A DNA stretch of 30,319 nt from an uncultured Anaerolineaceae bacterium (GTDB lineage: Bacteria > Chloroflexota > Anaerolineae > Promineifilales > Promineifilaceae). Under the pieces are notes generated by a model, which was not told the origin of the DNA, ran no database searches, and was given only the letters and a program-made list of their open reading frames with translations. Below, piece after piece: positions 1-6,849 of this stretch (positions within the stretch are counted from its first letter, which is position 1; every line of letters begins with the position of its first letter). Where the stretch lies: positions 1-30,319 of the forward strand of contig CALBTC010000389.1 of the NCBI GenBank assembly GCA_937967805.1. The letters are read 5' to 3'. The position numbers and the translations under genes are program-made.

Positions 1-1
1 A

Positions 2-394
2 TCAGAAACAGAGCAATTGCCTGACTGGCTACGCGAAGCGGACGGTGAAGGGGAAGCACCGGCCGTTCCCACCACGGCACCTTTGGATACGGCCGTCCCT
101 TCCGAAGAGCTACCCGATTGGCTCAAGGAACCAGCCGCACCGCCTGATACCTCATCTACCATAGAAGCTGTGGAAGAAGCCCCAACCATTGTCGGCAAAA
201 CGGCCGAACCGGTTTCCAGACCGGACCAAATTGCAGCCGACCTGCAAAAAACCTTAGACAAGCCACAACAAAAACCACCTAAAGCAGCCCGTACCCCCAA
301 GCAAAGCGCTCGTAACTTGAATATCCTTTTAGGTTTCCTTATTACGCTGGCTGTCATTGTAGTAATCATTCTGGTTTACCTCCTCTTGGGTTAG
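2..394 (+). CDS. C-terminal part of a tail-anchored PDWL-repeat protein (5' partial)
   Basis: The reading frame is open from the window edge (S-E-T-E-Q before the first possible TTG at 17), so the true start lies upstream and only the last ~130 residues are seen. Two copies of an L-P-D-W-L-(R/K)-E motif (about residues 5-11 and 37-43 of the visible part) sit in acidic, Pro/Ala-rich, low-complexity sequence. A basic stretch rich in K, P and Q follows, then one very hydrophobic helix (about the last 25 residues, NILLGFLITLAVIVVIILV) ending four residues before the TAG stop. This is the architecture of a cytoplasmic, disordered, C-tail-anchored membrane protein. Repeated PDWL motifs are common in Chloroflexota proteins of unknown role, often with an N-terminal zinc ribbon, which cannot be checked here. 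No function is assigned. A rho-independent terminator lies about 110 bp downstream. Confidence 0.7.
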   Translation, partial: SETEQLPDWLREADGEGEAPAVPTTAPLDTAVPSEELPDWLKEPAAPPDTSSTIEAVEEAPTIVGKTAEPVSRPDQIAADLQKTLDKPQQKPPKAARTPKQSARNLNILLGFLITLAVIVVIILVYLLLG

Positions 395-475
395 TATATT
401 AACGACGCGCCAAAAAGAGCAATTCATGATGAAAGGGCCAATGCCCCAGAGCTGATTGTGGTGACCGGTCCGTAA
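395..475 (+). pseudogene. Relic of a DNRLRE-domain C-terminus
   Basis: Directly after the TAG at 392-394, and in the same frame, 26 further codons run to a TAA at 473-475. They begin Y-I-N-D-A-P and end A-N-A-P-E-L-I-V-V-T-G-P. Both halves match landmarks of the DNRLRE modules in the neighbouring subtilase: the I-T-Y-N-T-A-P/I-T-F-N-N-A-P strand, and the very C-terminus G-P-E-L-V-V-V-T-T-P. The ~60 residues that normally lie between them are missing. I read this as the remains of a related secreted protein after an internal deletion. Chance similarity of such a short stretch is possible. Confidence 0.5.
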
Positions 476-500
476 CAGAATTTGGTTGAATTGAAACAGG

Positions 501-529
501 AGAGGGTCTCTGCGGAGACCCTCTTTTTT
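501..529 (+). terminator. Rho-independent terminator
   Basis: A perfect 10-bp stem (AGAGGGTCTC at 501-510, GAGACCCTCT at 515-524) with a TGCG tetraloop is followed by five further T residues (525-529). It lies ~110 bp after the first gene and ends that transcription unit. Confidence 0.92.
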
Positions 530-801
530 ATCGTGGATAGAAACGTTTGCTTAACTGATGCGTTAAGTTTTTCTCCATAAAATTAGCCTGCCCTTAAAAG
601 GGGCTTTTTGGCAACCGCTGCAATGATTCATTCAAGAAAAAACAAATGGAAACGGCCGTATCCCCACACGCCTTTTACTAAAGAGTCTAAATCCCACCTG
701 CCCTACAGGCACAAGGAGGTCATCATTGGTCTAATCAACCAAACAGAAAATCCTAATTTTTATCCGGCACCATCCTAAACATTGAAGGAAAACAGGAAAA
801 T
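530..801 (+). other. Intergenic leader region of the subtilase gene
   Basis: There is no convincing gene in this 272-bp stretch. It holds two weaker hairpins followed by T runs: CTTAAC/GTTAAG at 550-567 then T5, and GCCC/GGGC at 590-604 then T5. These may be back-up terminators. One ACGGCCGT octamer is at 652-659. A perfect anti-Shine-Dalgarno complement, AAGGAGGT, lies at 713-720 but is followed only by TTG-GTC-TAA or a 17-codon ATT-initiated frame. The subtilase itself has a modest ribosome binding site, AAGGAAA at 785-791. No clear -35/-10 pair could be singled out. Confidence 0.5.
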
Positions 802-3800
802 ATGTTTAAGAAACCTAATCAACGGAGCACAATTGCAATCTTTTTGCTGCTTTTGCTCACCGCAACGCTTATCCTTTCTTCTGCGTCTCTTAGCCTGGCA
901 GACGCAGAACCCGCGGGGGTAACGGCCGTTTCCGCCGCAGACACCGCTACAGACACCACCCAACTGCTCACCGATACCGAACCCGGTATCTACCTTGTAC
1001 GATTTGCCGAAGCCCCCCTGGCCCGCTACCGTGGCGGCGAGGGCAATTTAGCCCCCACCAATCCCCAGGCACGCGGCACCAACCGTCTGGACCCCAACGA
1101 TGCAGCCAGCCGCGCCTATCGCCAATTCCTGGCCAACAGTCGCACCGAACATGTGAGCAACATGGGCCAGCGAATCGGCCGCCCGCTCAATCCCATTTAT
1201 GAATATGAAGCAGGCAACCACGGCGTTGCCCTGCTGCTGTCTCCCGAAGAAGCGGTGGAAATCGCTAACTTGCCCGGCGTCATCTCCGTGCAGCGTGATG
1301 TGGAGCGCGTGCTGATGACCGATAACGGTCCCGGCTGGATCAACGCCCCCGACATTTGGAACGGCACCGCCACCGGCGGCCTGCCCGGCAACCAGGGTGA
1401 AGGCATCATCGTCGGCATCATCGACACCGGCATCAACCCACTTAACCCTTCTTTTGCCGACATTGGCGGCGACGGCTATGACCACACCAACCCGTTTGGC
1501 TCCGGCAACTACGTCGGCGTCTGTGATCCGGGCAACCCCACCTTTGACCCCAGCTTCGCCTGTAACGATAAGCTGATCGGTGCCTGGGGCTTCCCCACCG
1601 TCAACGGCGGCGATCCGACCGATTACGATGGACATGGTTCGCACACAGCCAGCACCGCGGCCGGCAACGTCGTTTTAGGCGCAACCGTTAACGCCCCCAC
1701 TTTTTCCTTCAACCGCGACATCTCCGGTGTGGCGCCGCATGCCAACATCATCGCCTACAGTGGCTGCTGCACCGTTTCTGCCCTCACGGCGGCCATCGAC
1801 CAGGCCATTCTCGATGGCGTAAATGTGATCAACTACTCCATCGGCAGCGAAGCCGCTTCTAACCTATGGAGCGACTTCGACACGGTTGGCTTCCTGAACG
1901 CCCGCGCCGCCGGCATTTTTGTGGCAACCTCCGCCGGCAACTCCGGCCCTGGCGCCGGGACGGTCGGCTCCCCGGCCGATGCGCCGTGGCTCACCTCCGT
2001 TGGTGCCAGCACCCATGATCGCCTGCTGTTGAACGTTTTGGGCAGCATGAGCGGCGGCGCCACCACACCGCCAGCTGACATCGCCGGCAAGAGCATCACC
2101 AGCGGCTATGGCCCGGCCCCAATTGTGTACGCCGGCGACTTTGGCGATCCGCTTTGCGGCCTGGGCGCTTTCTCGCCCGGTACGTTTAGCGGCCAGATTG
2201 TCGTTTGTGATCGCGGCGTTCATGCCCGCGTAGATAAAGGGCAAAGCGTGCTGGACGGCGGCGCCGGTGGCTTCATCCTGGCCAACGACGCGCCAAATGG
2301 CACCTCGCTAAATGCCGATGCCCACGTTTTGCCCGCCGTGCATATCACCTACGCCGATGGCGTCGCGCTGAAAGCATGGCTGGACTCCGGCGCAGGGCAT
2401 ACGGGCACCATTGCCGGCACGGTAATGGACATCAACAACAGCAATGCCGACATCATGGCCGGCTTTAGCTCTCGCGGCGCCAATCGAGCCATCGACATTT
2501 TGTCGCCCAACGTGACCGCCCCGGGCGTAGACATCATTGCCGCCTACGGCAGCGGCGGCGTGGTGGAATGGAACTCCATCAGCGGCACGTCCATGTCTAG
2601 CCCGCACGTAGCCGGCGCCGGCGCTTTGATGATGGCGCTGCATCCTGATTGGACCCCGGCAGAAATTCAGTCTGCGCTGATGACCACTGCTTTCACTTCT
2701 GTTTTGAAGGAAGACGGCCTTACCCCGGCCGATCCTTTTGACATGGGTTCTGGTCGCGTTGACCTGTCGGTGGCCGGTCTGGCCGGCCTGGTTTTGGATG
2801 AAACGGAGGCCAATTATCAGGCAGCCAATCCTCAGTTGGGCGGTGATCCTACCGAGCTCAATCTGGCCAGCATGGCCGACAGCAACTGTGCCAACAGTTG
2901 TTCCTGGACGCGTACGGTGCGCAGCACGCTGGGCAGTTCTGTTACCTGGAATGCGACCGTAGAATCTCCAGCAGGCGTGACGCTAAGCGTGACACCCAGC
3001 AGCTTCGTTTTGGCTCCAGGTGCCAGCCAAACTATCACAATTGACGCGCTTGTGACCAGCGATTCCAATAACGAATGGGTTTTTGGTGCGATTACGCTGA
3101 CGCCAGGCGGCGGCGAAGCACCGGCGGCGCGGATGCCTGTTGGGGTTATCACCTCGGTTGAGGTGCCGACTTTTAACCCGGTGGCAGATGCCAGTGTGTT
3201 CTCTAACCGGCCCAATGGCAATTTGGGTGGCAGCGGCCAGCTCCGCCTGGATGCAGCCCCCACGGTGAACAGTTACCTGCGCTTTGACGTTCAAGGAGTA
3301 ACTGGCCCGGTCAGCAGCGCCACGCTGCGGCTGTTTGTGCAAACGACGTCCTCTTTCGGCTTTACAGCCCACGAAGTGGCCGACAACACCTGGACCGAAG
3401 ACGGCATTACCTTTAACAATGCTCCGCCCATTGGTGCGAGCATCAACAGTTCGGGGGCAATAACGGCCGGCAGCTACGTGGACGTTGACGTGACTTCTGC
3501 CATTACGGGGAACGGCCTGGTTAGCCTGGCGCTTACCACGATCGACTCAGGACTGATCATCGCCCAAAGTCGAGAAGGGTTTAATCCGCCGGAACTGGTT
3601 GTGGAAACGGCCGTTGGCCCAACACCAACCCCAACTAACACGCCAATTCCGCCAACCCCAACCAATACACCAGTGCCGCCAACGCCGACAGCCACCGGCC
3701 CCACACCAACGGCAACAAACACACCGGTGCCACCAACGCCAACGAATACGGCCGTTCCGCCAACACCGACAAACACTGCAACGCCCACAGCGACTGCGAC

Positions 3801-4281
3801 AGCATCGCCCACGCCCGGTCCTGGCGGCAGCACCTTCACCTTCACCGCCAGTGACGACGCCATTGTCCTGTCCAACCGGCCCACCAGCAACTACGGTGGG
3901 GCCACCATCCTGAGCACGGATGACTTCCCGGATATTCGGAGTTACTTGAAGTTCAACGTAGCCGGGCTGGATGGCTCTGTAGCGTCAGCTACGCTGCGCG
4001 TCTTTGTCACAACTGCCGCCGCCCCGTTTAACGTAGCTGAGGTGGCCGACAACGGCTGGTCACAGGGCAGCATCACCTACAACACAGCACCGGCTGCTGG
4101 CGCTATCATCAACAACTCTGGCGCTATCAGCGCTGGCTGGGTAGAAATTGACGTCACAAGCGCCATCAGCGGCGACGGCACCTTTAGCCTGGTGCTGTTG
4201 GCCGACGGCAGCGGCCGTAACCTGTTCAACAGTACCGAAGGCGGCAACGGTCCAGAATTGGTTGTGGTGACTACGCCTTAA
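802..4281 (+). CDS. Secreted subtilisin-like (S8) serine protease with two DNRLRE modules
   Basis: An extracellular endopeptidase of 1159 residues. The N-terminus is a Sec signal peptide (K3-K4, hydrophobic 11-32, cleavage near A-D-A at 33-35), followed by an I9-like propeptide (about 60-170). The S8 catalytic triad is clear: Asp208 in I-I-D-T-G, His278 in G-H-G-S-H, and Ser597 in G-T-S-M-S-S-P-H-V-A-G; Asn380 in S-A-G-N-S-G is the oxyanion residue. A PA-like insert occupies about 437-540, as in lactocepin-type and plant subtilases, and an Fn3-like domain follows at about 720-785. Two DNRLRE/CBM96-like modules (about 790-935 and 1012-1159) flank a ~70-residue Thr/Pro linker (about 937-1008). 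There is no sortase motif or C-terminal anchor. The two DNRLRE copies resemble each other and look like an internal duplication. Substrate unknown; a degradative or envelope role is likely. The family call is firm. Confidence 0.95.
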   Translation: MFKKPNQRSTIAIFLLLLLTATLILSSASLSLADAEPAGVTAVSAADTATDTTQLLTDTEPGIYLVRFAEAPLARYRGGEGNLAPTNPQARGTNRLDPNDAASRAYRQFLANSRTEHVSNMGQRIGRPLNPIYEYEAGNHGVALLLSPEEAVEIANLPGVISVQRDVERVLMTDNGPGWINAPDIWNGTATGGLPGNQGEGIIVGIIDTGINPLNPSFADIGGDGYDHTNPFGSGNYVGVCDPGNPTFDPSFACNDKLIGAWGFPTVNGGDPTDYDGHGSHTASTAAGNVVLGATVNAPTFSFNRDISGVAPHANIIAYSGCCTVSALTAAIDQAILDGVNVINYSIGSEAASNLWSDFDTVGFLNARAAGIFVATSAGNSGPGAGTVGSPADAPWLTSVGASTHDRLLLNVLGSMSGGATTPPADIAGKSITSGYGPAPIVYAGDFGDPLCGLGAFSPGTFSGQIVVCDRGVHARVDKGQSVLDGGAGGFILANDAPNGTSLNADAHVLPAVHITYADGVALKAWLDSGAGHTGTIAGTVMDINNSNADIMAGFSSRGANRAIDILSPNVTAPGVDIIAAYGSGGVVEWNSISGTSMSSPHVAGAGALMMALHPDWTPAEIQSALMTTAFTSVLKEDGLTPADPFDMGSGRVDLSVAGLAGLVLDETEANYQAANPQLGGDPTELNLASMADSNCANSCSWTRTVRSTLGSSVTWNATVESPAGVTLSVTPSSFVLAPGASQTITIDALVTSDSNNEWVFGAITLTPGGGEAPAARMPVGVITSVEVPTFNPVADASVFSNRPNGNLGGSGQLRLDAAPTVNSYLRFDVQGVTGPVSSATLRLFVQTTSSFGFTAHEVADNTWTEDGITFNNAPPIGASINSSGAITAGSYVDVDVTSAITGNGLVSLALTTIDSGLIIAQSREGFNPPELVVETAVGPTPTPTNTPIPPTPTNTPVPPTPTATGPTPTATNTPVPPTPTNTAVPPTPTNTATPTATATASPTPGPGGSTFTFTASDDAIVLSNRPTSNYGGATILSTDDFPDIRSYLKFNVAGLDGSVASATLRVFVTTAAAPFNVAEVADNGWSQGSITYNTAPAAGAIINNSGAISAGWVEIDVTSAISGDGTFSLVLLADGSGRNLFNSTEGGNGPELVVVTTP

Positions 4282-4339
4282 TCTGTTTCGCCTTAATATG
4301 TTTGTGGACAAGTTCACAAGGAAAGTTGTCTAAAAAACA

Positions 4340-4413
4340 TAGGACACAGATAAACACAGATTGGCACAGATTTTTTCTAATATCTGTGTTTATCTGTGAA
4401 AATCTGTGTCCTA
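4340..4413. repeat. CACAGAT-unit inverted repeat between convergent genes
   Basis: Two 32-nt arms (4340-4371 and 4382-4413) face each other across a 10-nt T-rich loop. The outer 12 bp (TAGGACACAGAT) pair perfectly. Inside, each arm carries two more ~10-nt units ending in CACAGAT, so 26 of 32 positions pair. It sits exactly between the stops of two convergent genes (4281 and 4429) and could serve as a bidirectional terminator. CACAGAT/ATCTGTG unit arrays are known as dispersed intergenic repeats in several environmental phyla, so a mobile-repeat origin is also plausible. Confidence 0.8.
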
Positions 4414-4428
4414 TTAGTTTATAGCGGC

Positions 4429-5046
4429 CTACTCGTCCTGGCCGGGGATTGGCTCCAGGGGATTGATGGGCATACTTTCCAGCGGGGGTGTCGGGTCGCC
4501 ACAATATTTGAAGATGCTGTTTTTGCCGCTGTGGTAATGGTATTCTTCACCATTCACGCGCAAGATCAGCTGCTGGCCGGGCACCAACGCCATCGTGTAG
4601 GCCATGCCCGATTCCGGACAACCAATACTGCCGTCGCGCCAGGTCACTTCCAGCAGCGAGACCAGTTCAATGTCGTCCACCGCCACACCGATGCGCTCAC
4701 TTAAGTCCATCATAGCTTGCACGACCGGTTCTTTCAGACCAGGATCACCAGGGGCAGGCTGTACCACCGGGGTGCCTTCAAGCGGTACAGGGGTAACGTC
4801 GCTCAAATCAACCGTCACCGGTTCAGAAACTTGCTTATCATCTTCTTCAGTGGGGGTAGGGTCTGTTTCGGGTGTTTCAGTCACGAAAGGCTCCTCGGTT
4901 TCTACTTCATCGGATTCTGCGGGTATTGTGGATTCTTCGGGCGGAACGGCCGTTTCCCCCGGTTCATCTGTGGTGGTTACGGCCGTACAGCCAATCAGTA
5001 GCAATAATAACACATGCCAAATTAGCTTTGTTGCTTTCATTCGCAT
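4429..5046 (-). CDS. Hypothetical lipoprotein with a small conserved C-terminal domain
   Basis: 205 residues. The N-terminus has basic residues and a hydrophobic stretch ending in a lipobox, L-L-I-G-C, with Cys about position 19, predicting a lipidated exported protein. A disordered acidic T/P/E tether follows (about 20-100). A folded domain occupies about 105-190 and carries W-R-D-G-S-I-G-C-P-E-S-G-M-A-Y-T and a later Y-H-Y-H-S-G and Y-C-G. I recognise this W-x-D-G-S-x-G-C-P-x-x-G pattern from uncharacterised proteins of Chloroflexota and Cyanobacteria, with no assigned function. It is convergent with the subtilase. The start ATG has an A/G-rich upstream stretch. Lipoprotein status is well supported; function unknown. 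Confidence 0.8.
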   Translation of the reverse strand: MRMKATKLIWHVLLLLLIGCTAVTTTDEPGETAVPPEESTIPAESDEVETEEPFVTETPETDPTPTEEDDKQVSEPVTVDLSDVTPVPLEGTPVVQPAPGDPGLKEPVVQAMMDLSERIGVAVDDIELVSLLEVTWRDGSIGCPESGMAYTMALVPGQQLILRVNGEEYHYHSGKNSIFKYCGDPTPPLESMPINPLEPIPGQDE

Positions 5047-5176
5047 TCTCCTATTTTATCATCGCTAAACAGGCTAACAGAAATTGTCTGCCTCGACACT
5101 TTTATAACGCCTCGCCCGAGTAAATGGTTCCGCCAGCCTTTCGGTTTTCGCCCTCGCGTTCGCGTTCAACTCCGGT

Positions 5177-5506
5177 ATGATATTCGCCATGCGGAAACGA
5201 CTGTGGCAACCCCTCAGCTATCAACAACGCCGGCGCCTGCTGCTGCGAGCTGTCGGCATTGCCCCACTCGCCTGGTTTGCCAATCCGCAGTGGACCAAGC
5301 CGGGCCCGGCGCTGCTCTCCCTGTGGCACATTGGCCTGCCCATTGCCCGCCCTACCGCCATTGGCGTAGCGCTGCTGTTGTTTGTTTTGTATTGGGGGGA
5401 TTTTATCTCGCCGCTGCTGATGGCCGGTGCCGTGTTGGCGACCAGCATTCCTATTGCGCTTTTCTTACTGCTGCAATCTTATTTCACGCGATTGGATCAG
5501 TCGTGA
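5177..5506 (+). pseudogene. Chimeric relic of CUT1 sugar ABC permeases
   Basis: A 109-codon frame in which two separate permease pieces can be recognised. The first (about residues 33-50: A-N-P-Q-W-T-K-P-G-P-A-L-L-S-L-W) matches the segment of MalF-type permeases just before the helix leading to the EAA loop; the intact paralogue here reads W-L-A-N-P-Q-L-V. The second (about 54-80: L-P-I-A-R-P-T, then L-L-F-V-L-Y-W-G-D-F-I-S-P-L-L) matches the region after the EAA motif of MalG-type permeases, ending in a typical T-S-I-P-I-A-L. The EAA-x3-G loop itself and most membrane helices are missing. The arrangement suggests deletion between two adjacent permease genes. A genuine small membrane protein is the alternative, but the motif matches argue against it. 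No ribosome binding site stands out. Confidence 0.6.
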
Positions 5507-5515
5507 ATTGAGGCT

Positions 5516-6538
5516 CTAGCGGTGGCGGCTTACGGATTCGCGGACAACCAAGTCAGCTTCGAATATCGGCAGCTCCGGCTCATTGCCATTCATCATCTCC
5601 AAGATCGCCTGCGCTGCGACCCGTCCCATCTTTATTGAGGGCTGTCGAGCTGTGGTCAGGGGCGGCACCATATATGCGGCCGAACTCTCATCGTCAAAGC
5701 CAATGATAGAGATATCCTCAGGCACGCGAATTCCTCGCCGGTAAAGGGCTAAACGTGCGCCAAACGCCATCTGGTCGTTGGCGCTGAAAATGGCGCTGAA
5801 CGGCCGTCCGCGCGACAACAACATCTCCACCGCCAACACACCAGACTGCTGCTGCAAGGTTCCCTCAACTACCAGACGAGGATCTGGTTCAAGACCAACA
5901 TCACGCAAGGCTTGTTGGTATCCTTGATGACGCTTACGGATGTCGTCAACCGTTTCTTCGTAAGCAATCGGGGCAGTTATGTGCGCAATGTCACGATGCC
6001 CCATATCCAGCAAAAATTTTGTCACCCGGTAGCCGGCCTGTAAATTGTCTAGATAAAGGCAATGCTGTGGCAATGAGCTAAGCTCGCGGGCGACAACAAT
6101 CAGGGGAATCTTCGCCGCCACCTTCTGCAGTTTATCCTCCGAAATCTGACCCCCAACAATGATGATACCATCCACGCGACGAACGAGAAGGAGTTCCAAC
6201 GCCTGTTCTTCGATGGCCGGCTGCCAACGGCCGTCAGCAAAAAGTGGCCAATAATCCGTATCTTCTAATCCCAACAAAATACCTTGCAAGATACCATCGT
6301 AGAACGGGCTGCCAAAATTCTGCGTTAAAACGCCAATCGTCATTGACTGTCCACTAGCCAGGCTCTGGGCAAAGATATTCGGCCGGTAATCCAGCTCGCG
6401 TACCGCCTGTAAAACGGCCTCACGTTTATTTTGGGCAACGCCTGTCGAATTCCGCAAGACACGGGAGACGGTGCTGGGCGATACCTGCGCCTTTTCGGCA
6501 ATGTCGTGAATCGTGACTTTACTCTTGTTATCCAACAT
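5516..6538 (-). CDS. LacI-family transcriptional repressor of the sugar locus
   Basis: 340 residues, the usual LacI/GalR length. The N-terminal helix-turn-helix is clear (about 8-28: V-T-I-H-D-I-A-E-K-A, then V-S-P-S-T-V-S-R-V-L). The hinge region Y-R-P-N-x-x-A-Q-S-L-A is at about 51-61. A periplasmic-binding-protein-like effector domain fills 66-340 (I-G-V-L, F-Y-D-G-I-L-Q-G-I, D-G-I-I-I-V-G-G, S-A-I-F-S-A-N-D-Q-M-A, I-S-I-I-G-F-D-D). The start ATG at 6538 has a good upstream ribosome binding site (AAGGAG). The gene is divergent from the transporter/glucanase locus, and two near-identical palindromic operators lie in the shared 311-bp region. It presumably represses the locus until an imported oligosaccharide binds. 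The inducer cannot be read from the sequence. Confidence 0.93.
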   Translation of the reverse strand: MLDNKSKVTIHDIAEKAQVSPSTVSRVLRNSTGVAQNKREAVLQAVRELDYRPNIFAQSLASGQSMTIGVLTQNFGSPFYDGILQGILLGLEDTDYWPLFADGRWQPAIEEQALELLLVRRVDGIIIVGGQISEDKLQKVAAKIPLIVVARELSSLPQHCLYLDNLQAGYRVTKFLLDMGHRDIAHITAPIAYEETVDDIRKRHQGYQQALRDVGLEPDPRLVVEGTLQQQSGVLAVEMLLSRGRPFSAIFSANDQMAFGARLALYRRGIRVPEDISIIGFDDESSAAYMVPPLTTARQPSIKMGRVAAQAILEMMNGNEPELPIFEADLVVRESVSRHR

Positions 6539-6565
6539 TTACTCACTCCTTCTGCATAGCAGTCA

Positions 6566-6594
6566 ATTGTATATTGAAAACGTTTTCAAGTAAA
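6566..6594 (-). promoter_or_regulatory. Candidate promoter of the repressor gene
   Basis: On the minus strand, TTTACT (6594-6589) is separated by 17 bp from TACAAT (6571-6566), giving 4/6 and 5/6 matches to the -35 and -10 consensus. The first operator palindrome fills the spacer, so the repressor would control its own synthesis. Assigned by eye. Confidence 0.5.
6574..6589. promoter_or_regulatory. LacI-family operator O1
   Basis: A perfect 16-bp palindrome, TTGAAAACGTTTTCAA, with a central CG typical of LacI/GalR operators. It lies 36 bp upstream of the repressor start codon, inside that gene's candidate promoter. Confidence 0.85.
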
Positions 6595-6638
6595 GTCCCC
6601 GTTTCAGCTTGTTTTCGGATTTTATTTTGGAAATACTA

Positions 6639-6667
6639 TTGACACTAACTGGAGGAAATGATAGTAT
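6639..6667 (+). promoter_or_regulatory. Promoter of the transporter/glucanase operon
   Basis: A perfect -35 box TTGACA (6639-6644), a 17-bp spacer and TAGTAT (6662-6667, 4/6) as -10. Transcription would begin near 6674, inside operator O2, leaving a ~175-nt 5' leader before the binding-protein start at 6850. Confidence 0.75.
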
Positions 6668-6669
6668 TC

Positions 6670-6683
6670 TGAAAACGTTTTCA
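6670..6683. promoter_or_regulatory. LacI-family operator O2
   Basis: TGAAAACGTTTTCA, a perfect 14-bp palindrome sharing the core of O1. It starts 3 bp after the -10 box and covers the expected transcription start, a classic position for repression. Its centre is 95 bp from the centre of O1. Confidence 0.87.
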
Positions 6684-6849
6684 ATCATAGAGTAATTTGG
6701 TCCACAATTAAAGATCACGGTTTAATAAATAACGCTCTGGATAGCCGTTGCCGCTATAAGGAGGTGGAGGTCGAGAGAAAAAAACAAAAGAAGTAGTCTG
6801 ATTAAAACTTTACAATTTTTGCAGTCAACAAAAAGAGAGGAGATTGCTA
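6684..6849 (+). promoter_or_regulatory. 5' leader of the transporter operon
   Basis: An A/T-rich leader without a coding frame. It contains a strong anti-Shine-Dalgarno complement, AAGGAGGTGG (6758-6767), that is not followed by a usable start codon. The functional ribosome binding site is GAGAGGAG at 6835-6842, 7 nt before ATG 6850. No riboswitch family was recognised. Confidence 0.5.

Noticed and set aside
1048..1644. 198-codon minus-strand frame inside the subtilase gene
   Set aside because: It lies opposite the catalytic domain, has composition typical of antisense frames in high-GC genes, and shows no ribosome binding site or family motif.
3613..3828. CRISPR-like or satellite repeat array in the subtilase gene
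   Set aside because: The repetition is the codon pattern of a Thr/Pro linker (N-T-P, P-P-T-P); units are irregular and there are no spacers of constant length.
6844..6849. TTG start for the binding protein
   Set aside because: Only 1 nt from the Shine-Dalgarno sequence; ATG 6850 has proper 7-nt spacing and the normal M-K-K signal start.
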